Source of the DNA: G963676205 sp964342525
GTDB lineage: Bacteria > Campylobacterota > Campylobacteria > Campylobacterales > Arcobacteraceae
Direction of reading: 5' to 3'
NCBI GenBank assembly: GCA_964342525.1
Contig: CAYFGQ010000002.1
Span: 1 to 64,000 of the forward strand
Length of the DNA: 64,000 bases
In this document: in pieces, positions 59,711 through 64,000 of the stretch
How positions within the stretch are numbered: the first letter of the stretch is position 1
Layout of the letters: each line of letters opens with the position of its first letter
Translations under genes and position numbers: made by a program
The notes under the pieces: model-generated
What the model saw: the letters and a program-made list of their open reading frames with translations, nothing else
What the model was told of the DNA's origin: nothing
The model's database searches: none

Positions 59711-60109
59711 TTATTTTAAATTTAATTGCCAAGAAACACCAAACTGGTCATCAACCCATGCAAATTTCTCACTAAAACCATAATTTTCTAAAGACATTTT
59801 AATATCACCATTTTTTGATAATTTTGAAAATAGCCTTTGAATCTCATTCTCACTTTCACATTCTATAAAGTTAGATACAGCAGGACTAAAATTCCAATCA
59901 TGTATTGCAGGGCTATCACTACACATAAAAAGGTTTCCATCAATTTCAAATGTAGCTTTCATGATCTTACCTGCTTCAACAGGTGCATTTTCTCCCCAAT
60001 GTTGTACATCTATAACTTGTGAGTTATCAAATAATTCCACATAGAAATTCATTGCTTTCTCTGCATTTCCATCTTGAAAAGTTAAAGAAGTAATTATTTG
60101 TTTTTTCAT
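59711..60109 (-). CDS. VOC-family (PhnB-like) protein
   Basis: A 132-residue protein with the glyoxalase/VOC fold: ITSLTFQDGNAEKAMNFYVELFDNSQV, IMKATFEIDGNLFMCSDS and WVDDQFGVSWQLN are standard for the PhnB / 3-demethylubiquinone methyltransferase-like group. It probably binds a small substrate or metal; no specific role can be given. Monocistronic. Confidence 0.88.
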   Translation of the reverse strand: MKKQIITSLTFQDGNAEKAMNFYVELFDNSQVIDVQHWGENAPVEAGKIMKATFEIDGNLFMCSDSPAIHDWNFSPAVSNFIECESENEIQRLFSKLSKNGDIKMSLENYGFSEKFAWVDDQFGVSWQLNLK

Positions 60110-60287
60110 TTTTGTTATCCTAATAATAAAATTTATTTTTACTTAAAAAAGTGATGGATATTATACATTATACATAATTTTTGTAACATTAGGTTTCAGT
60201 CATATTGATTAAATATGCTTAGAGAAATTTCTTCTCTACTAAATATCCTTTGATCAAAATTTAAAAGATTAATATTTAATTTACTGT

Positions 60288-61391
60288 TTAATGAAAAGGT
60301 ATCTTATCTATATATACAAGTTCAAAATCTTCTAAAAGATGTTTAGACTCTCTAAGCACTTTTGTAGTGATTTTATATGGATGTCCTATGGCTATAGCAT
60401 ATCCTCTTTTTTTAGCTATTTTAAGTGCTTTTTTTAATTGCCCTTGAATATAGTCGAAATCTTTTTCATTATCTAAGAAGATGTTTCTTGTGATAAATTT
60501 AACCCCATGTTTTTTTGCTGTTTCTCTTGCTTTTGATTTAGGGGTAGTTCTACTATCTAAGAAATAAAAGTCATATTTTTTAAGAGCACGCATTAGCTTA
60601 TCCATAGAGTTGAAATCTGCAGTAAATTTACTTCCTGTATGGTTATTTACATATTTTGCTTCAGGATATAGTTTTCTTATAAGAGATACTCTTTTTTCTA
60701 TTTTCTCATAACTATCACCAATATGAAGTGTATCTTCCTCTTCAAACTTAAAACTTGTAGCTTGCATAGGAAGATGAACCATATAATGTTCTAGTTCCAC
60801 AGCAATATTTGCTGAATTTTTATGTCTTGGAGTAGGTGGTAAAAAAGACATATTTACAATATATCCTACACTTTGTATTTGTCTTACTTGTGCTTTCCAA
60901 CTTACATCATCTAAGACTATTGCTAGCATTGGTTTTTGTGGTTTTATAGCCTCTTGTTTTGGCTTTTTTTCTTCTTCTAAAGATAAAGGATCTTTTTTAC
61001 TCTCTTCTATCTTTTCATCTTTTTTCTCTTCAGTTGGTTTACTTATATCTTCTGGTTTTTCAGTTAGATATATCTTGTCAAACTCTTCTGTTTTCTCTTC
61101 AAAGTATTTATCTGCATCTTCAGGAAGATCTTCAAGATCATGATCATGATCGTCTTCACTCAGCTGTTCTATTAGTTTCTCTTCTGCTGTTTTTACTAGC
61201 TTTTCAGTTTTATCCCAGTTATCAAAAAATACAAAATAACTCACCATAGATACAGTTGTAGTAATAAGTAAAATTGTTAAAATAAGATTTATAGTATGTA
61301 TGGATTGTTTTTTAGCTTTTTTTCTTTTTGTGTGTTGTTTTTTATTGTGGTGATGTTTTCTTGGGTTTTTTCTTTTATTTGATGGTGACAT
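60288..61391 (-). CDS. Divergent polysaccharide deacetylase family protein
   Basis: A 367-residue protein with a basic N terminus, one TM helix (about 33-52), an acidic/lysine linker and a C-terminal divergent polysaccharide deacetylase domain: LAIVLDDVSWKAQVRQIQ, VNMSFLPPTPRHKN, HLPMQATSF, VNNHTGSKFTAD and AIAIGHPYKITTKVL. The domain faces the periplasm and probably acts on cell-wall or capsule sugars. It lies downstream of ilvC on the same strand, 110 nt apart, an arrangement I recall from other Campylobacterota. Confidence 0.88.
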   Translation of the reverse strand: MSPSNKRKNPRKHHHNKKQHTKRKKAKKQSIHTINLILTILLITTTVSMVSYFVFFDNWDKTEKLVKTAEEKLIEQLSEDDHDHDLEDLPEDADKYFEEKTEEFDKIYLTEKPEDISKPTEEKKDEKIEESKKDPLSLEEEKKPKQEAIKPQKPMLAIVLDDVSWKAQVRQIQSVGYIVNMSFLPPTPRHKNSANIAVELEHYMVHLPMQATSFKFEEEDTLHIGDSYEKIEKRVSLIRKLYPEAKYVNNHTGSKFTADFNSMDKLMRALKKYDFYFLDSRTTPKSKARETAKKHGVKFITRNIFLDNEKDFDYIQGQLKKALKIAKKRGYAIAIGHPYKITTKVLRESKHLLEDFELVYIDKIPFH

Positions 61392-61502
61392 ATATACTTT
61401 AACTTTTAAACATTTAAATCAATTCAAAAACTACCATAATAGTTTTTGAATTAATCTAAAGAGATTTTATCTAGCTAAGCTAGATAAAATACCCTTTAAA
61501 AA

Positions 61503-62525
61503 TTAGTTTTTATCTTGATCTACGATTTTGTTAGATGCAATCCATGGCATCATTGATCTTAGGTTAGCACCTGTTTGCTCAATTAATGAAGCTCTAGAGT
61601 TCTTTCTCTCAGCGTTCATTCTTGGGTAACCAGCTTGACCTTCAAGGATAAAATCTTTTGCAAATCTACCATCTTGAATCTCTTTTAATAATTCTCTCAT
61701 AGCTTGCTTAGACTCATCATTGATAACTCTTTTTCCAGCGATATAATCACCATATTCAGCAGTGTTAGAGATAGAGTATCTCATATCAGCGATTCCACCT
61801 TCATACATTAAGTCAACGATTAATTTTAACTCATGTAGACACTCGAAGTAAGCCATCATTGGATCATAACCAGCTTCTGTTAATGTTTCAAAACCAGCTT
61901 GAACTAGTGCAGTAGCTCCACCACATAATACAGCTTGCTCTCCAAATAGGTCAGTTTCTGTTTCATCTTTGAATGTAGTTTCGATGATACCTGTTCTACC
62001 ACCACCTACAGCAGAAGCATAAGCTTTAGCTAATTCTAAAGCGTTTCCTGAAGCATCTTGGTGAATAGCGATAAGGTCAGGAATTCCTCCACCTTTAACA
62101 AACTCTGATCTTACTGTGTGACCTGGAGCTTTTGGAGCAACCATGATTACATCGTTACCAGCTTCTGGTGCGATTCTTCCGTAGTGGATGTTGAACCCAT
62201 GTCCAAATGCTAATGTAGCATCAGCTTTTAAGTTAGGCTTGATTTCGTTAGTATAGATTTCAGCTTGGTTTTCATCTGGTAAAAGAATCATAACAACGTC
62301 AGCTTTAGCAGTAGCTTCTGCAACTGTTAATGTTTCAAAACCTTTAGCTTCAGCTTTTGCCCATGAAGATCCACCTTTTCTTAGACCAACAACAACTTCA
62401 ACACCTGAATCTCTTAAGTTCTCAGCGTGAGCGTGACCTTGTGATCCAAAACCGATCATTGCAACTTTTTTTGATTTGATTAAGTCGATATTACAATCTG
62501 CGTCATAATAAACATTTAATGCCAT
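61503..62525 (-). CDS. ilvC: Ketol-acid reductoisomerase (NADP+) IlvC
   Basis: A 340-residue class I enzyme for valine and isoleucine synthesis. The NADP-binding IGFGSQGHAHAENLRDSG is at about 24-41, MVAPKAPGHTVRSEF at about 127, and the metal-binding ETDLFGEQAVLCGG and YECLHELKLIVDLMYEGG follow. Length is normal. GAGGAAA precedes the ATG. Confidence 0.97.
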   Translation of the reverse strand: MALNVYYDADCNIDLIKSKKVAMIGFGSQGHAHAENLRDSGVEVVVGLRKGGSSWAKAEAKGFETLTVAEATAKADVVMILLPDENQAEIYTNEIKPNLKADATLAFGHGFNIHYGRIAPEAGNDVIMVAPKAPGHTVRSEFVKGGGIPDLIAIHQDASGNALELAKAYASAVGGGRTGIIETTFKDETETDLFGEQAVLCGGATALVQAGFETLTEAGYDPMMAYFECLHELKLIVDLMYEGGIADMRYSISNTAEYGDYIAGKRVINDESKQAMRELLKEIQDGRFAKDFILEGQAGYPRMNAERKNSRASLIEQTGANLRSMMPWIASNKIVDQDKN

Positions 62526-62613
62526 TATATTTCCTCTTTATTAAATTTTTTGATTTATCTCGGGATTATATCGAAAAAAAGATAAAAGAAATTGAAATAC
62601 TCTCTTAAGTCTC

Positions 62614-62943
62614 TTATAGATTGTTTTTTTCAATTACCTCTTGGAGTTCTTTATCTGTGATATTATCTTTTTGAGTTTTTGAATAAATGGATAATAATCT
62701 TATCACATCATTTTTATCAATATAGTAAGTAATCACTCTAAAACCTCCACTTTTACCTGTAGGTATAGATGAATTTGCTAATCTAATTTTATAACAATTA
62801 TTCCCTAATTCTGTACCAGTTTTGGGATTTTTTAATAATTCTTCTTTTAATTCTTTTAGATCATTAGTGATTAATTTATAGTTTTTAGAAAGTTTTTTAG
62901 CTTGTTTTGAAAACTCAGGAGTTGGAACTATTTTCAAGATCAT
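62614..62943 (-). CDS. RelE/ParE-family toxin
   Basis: A 109-residue protein with PTPEFSKQAKKLSKNY at the N terminus, NCYKIRLANSSIPTGKSGGFRVITYYID in the core and LLSIYSKTQKDNIT at the end, matching a group of RelE/HigB-like mRNA interferases. The conserved Arg in GFRVI and the Tyr/Lys in IYSKTQKDN are likely active-site residues. It overlaps the antitoxin gene by 29 nt. Confidence 0.85.
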   Translation of the reverse strand: MILKIVPTPEFSKQAKKLSKNYKLITNDLKELKEELLKNPKTGTELGNNCYKIRLANSSIPTGKSGGFRVITYYIDKNDVIRLLSIYSKTQKDNITDKELQEVIEKNNL

Positions 62944-63145
62944 TTATCAACTCATCTAAAGTAGTTTCTTCCAATTCACCATTTTCTTGAAGTTTAGCTT
63001 GTTTTATAGATTTATCAAAACTATTTAGAGTAGTCATTTTGTTATAGCTATCTTTTATAAAATTGAAAAACTCCTCTTTATTACTACTAAAGCCATCTAT
63101 AAAGATATTTTCAATTTCAGGGTTTTCTATTTTTAGAGTTACCAT
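62915..63145 (-). CDS. Antitoxin partner of the RelE-like toxin
   Basis: A 76-residue acidic protein (LKIENPEIENIFIDGFSSNKEEFFNFI) with a C-terminal DELINDLENS tail. Such short proteins regularly precede this toxin subfamily. The assignment rests on gene order and overlap; no DNA-binding motif is obvious. Confidence 0.72.
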   Translation of the reverse strand: MVTLKIENPEIENIFIDGFSSNKEEFFNFIKDSYNKMTTLNSFDKSIKQAKLQENGELEETTLDELINDLENSSNS

Positions 63146-63230
63146 TACTACTATCCTTATCTATTTTATTGGAATATTATATCATAAAATAAAAAAGATT
63201 AGAACAGCATCTATATAGTGGGTATTATTT

Positions 63231-64000
63231 CTAATACCCACTAATTTGAACATAGTATGAAACTATATCTAGGATTGGTTGAATAAATAAAATTGAAGCT
63301 ATTGTGATGATTGCACATAGTCCTACAATTGTTCTAAGTGTATTATTTGAGTTTCCTAAATACTCCACATCTGCATCAATTGGATCTTTTAAGAACATAT
63401 ATACAATAAGCTTTAAATAATAATATACCGCAATAGCAGAGTTTAGTGCCATCACAAGTGCTAGAGCTATATAGTCAGCATTTACCGCTGCTCCAATGAT
63501 ATACATTTTACCCCAAAATAGTGCAAATGGTGGGATACCTGCATTTGCTAACATAAATAGACCCATCATAGATGCCACTAGTGGTGATCTTTTTACAAGT
63601 CCTGAGAATTTCTCAAAACTATGATCACTTTCAAATCCTGTATTATCTTTTGTTCTATTCATCCAAAGCATTGCAAATGCTCCAAGGTTTGTAAAGGTAA
63701 ATAAGATCCAATATAAAAATAAACCTTGTGTAGCTTGGGTAGTTCCTATTAAGATAGTTGCCATTACAAAACCAGCGTGTGAAATTGATGAATATGCAAG
63801 CATTCTTTTCACATCTTTTTGAACCAGTGCCATGATATTTGCTAAAGTCATTGTTACAATCACTACTGCATAAAGTACAGCATCTACCCAGATATCATTT
63901 ACACTTACAAAGATTTCAAAAAATCTTAAAGCTACAACAAATACTGCGATTTTGGGGATGATAGAGATATATCCAGCCATAGCTGCATTTGATCCCTCAT
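63231..64000 (-). CDS. nuoN: NADH-quinone oxidoreductase subunit N (NuoN), partial
   Basis: The C-terminal 256 or so residues of a proton-pumping complex I subunit; the reading frame continues past the right edge (EGSNAAMAGYISIIPKIAVF). LANIMALVQKDVKRMLAYSSISHAGFVMATI is the antiporter-like core with the key Lys, and GIPPFALFWGKMYIIGAA contains the next conserved Lys. At least seven TM helices are in this part. It is the usual last gene of a nuo operon, whose other genes would lie to the right. Confidence 0.93.
   Translation of the reverse strand, partial: EGSNAAMAGYISIIPKIAVFVVALRFFEIFVSVNDIWVDAVLYAVVIVTMTLANIMALVQKDVKRMLAYSSISHAGFVMATILIGTTQATQGLFLYWILFTFTNLGAFAMLWMNRTKDNTGFESDHSFEKFSGLVKRSPLVASMMGLFMLANAGIPPFALFWGKMYIIGAAVNADYIALALVMALNSAIAVYYYLKLIVYMFLKDPIDADVEYLGNSNNTLRTIVGLCAIITIASILFIQPILDIVSYYVQISGY

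Overview
The window is AT-rich, gene-dense DNA whose gene content points to the Campylobacterota, most likely an Arcobacteraceae member (Arcobacter, Halarcobacter or Malaciobacter type). The signs are a TAT-exported FdhABC formate dehydrogenase with its dedicated ferredoxin-like and TorD-like partners, a tup tungstate importer, SelD as a selenoprotein, and two-component systems with Campylobacterota-style kinases. The genus is inference; no rRNA is present.

The main theme is one dispersed formate dehydrogenase / tungsten / selenium programme. At 2.4-8.8 kb a minus-strand operon runs fdhD, an unknown duplicated-domain gene, modE, a NifS-like gene, moeA, tupA, tupB, tupC (cofactor assembly and tungstate uptake). 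At 8.9-16.1 kb lies the fdh operon: 4Fe-4S protein, TorD-like chaperone, small TAT peptide, fdhA with an in-frame UGA selenocysteine codon at 12753-12755, fdhB, fdhC. A divergent binding-protein / kinase / response-regulator set follows (16.2-19.6 kb). A PhnD-type ABC importer, probably for selenate or selenite (36.2-39.2 kb), a giant kinase with four periplasmic binding domains next to selD (itself with a UGA Sec codon; 41.0-46.5 kb), and selB, selA, tRNA-Sec and a cysteine-desulfurase-like enzyme (48.8-53.6 kb) complete the set. Two palindromes link these loci: an 18-bp element of the form GGTAAAA-N4-TTTTACY at five places, all flanking these genes, and a 17-bp element TATGCWA-N3-TTGCAYA at three places. 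I read them as operators of a formate-dehydrogenase/selenium regulon.

The second major item is a five-gene minus-strand island at 19.7-24.3 kb: a 75-residue single-TM protein, an 862-residue NACHT-type STAND NTPase, two small unknown proteins and a SPASM radical SAM enzyme. The TM protein carries two 20-residue-spaced copies of a motif (N-x-[IV]-K-N-x-x-N-x-x-G-x-I-x-Q) that occurs once at the N terminus of the NTPase. This is the arrangement of HET-s/NWD2-like amyloid signalling pairs, so the island looks like an undescribed defence or cell-death system with an added radical SAM branch. A divergent XRE-type regulator lies beside it, followed by a candidate small hairpin RNA whose loop is complementary to the regulator's ribosome-binding site.

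The remainder is ordinary chromosomal content: LrgAB, a YheO-like regulator, SDR, nitroreductase, FrnE-like DsbA, HAD, a chemoreceptor, toxin-antitoxin pairs (25.4-26.1, 34.7-35.2 and 62.6-63.1 kb), an FMN-dependent hydroxy-acid dehydrogenase, a LysE exporter, an ankyrin lipoprotein, AraC and EamA genes, an SQR-like flavoprotein, dprA, DUF2200, a VOC protein, a divergent polysaccharide deacetylase, ilvC, and the C-terminal part of nuoN running off the right edge. No rRNA, CRISPR array, insertion sequence or tRNA other than selC was seen.
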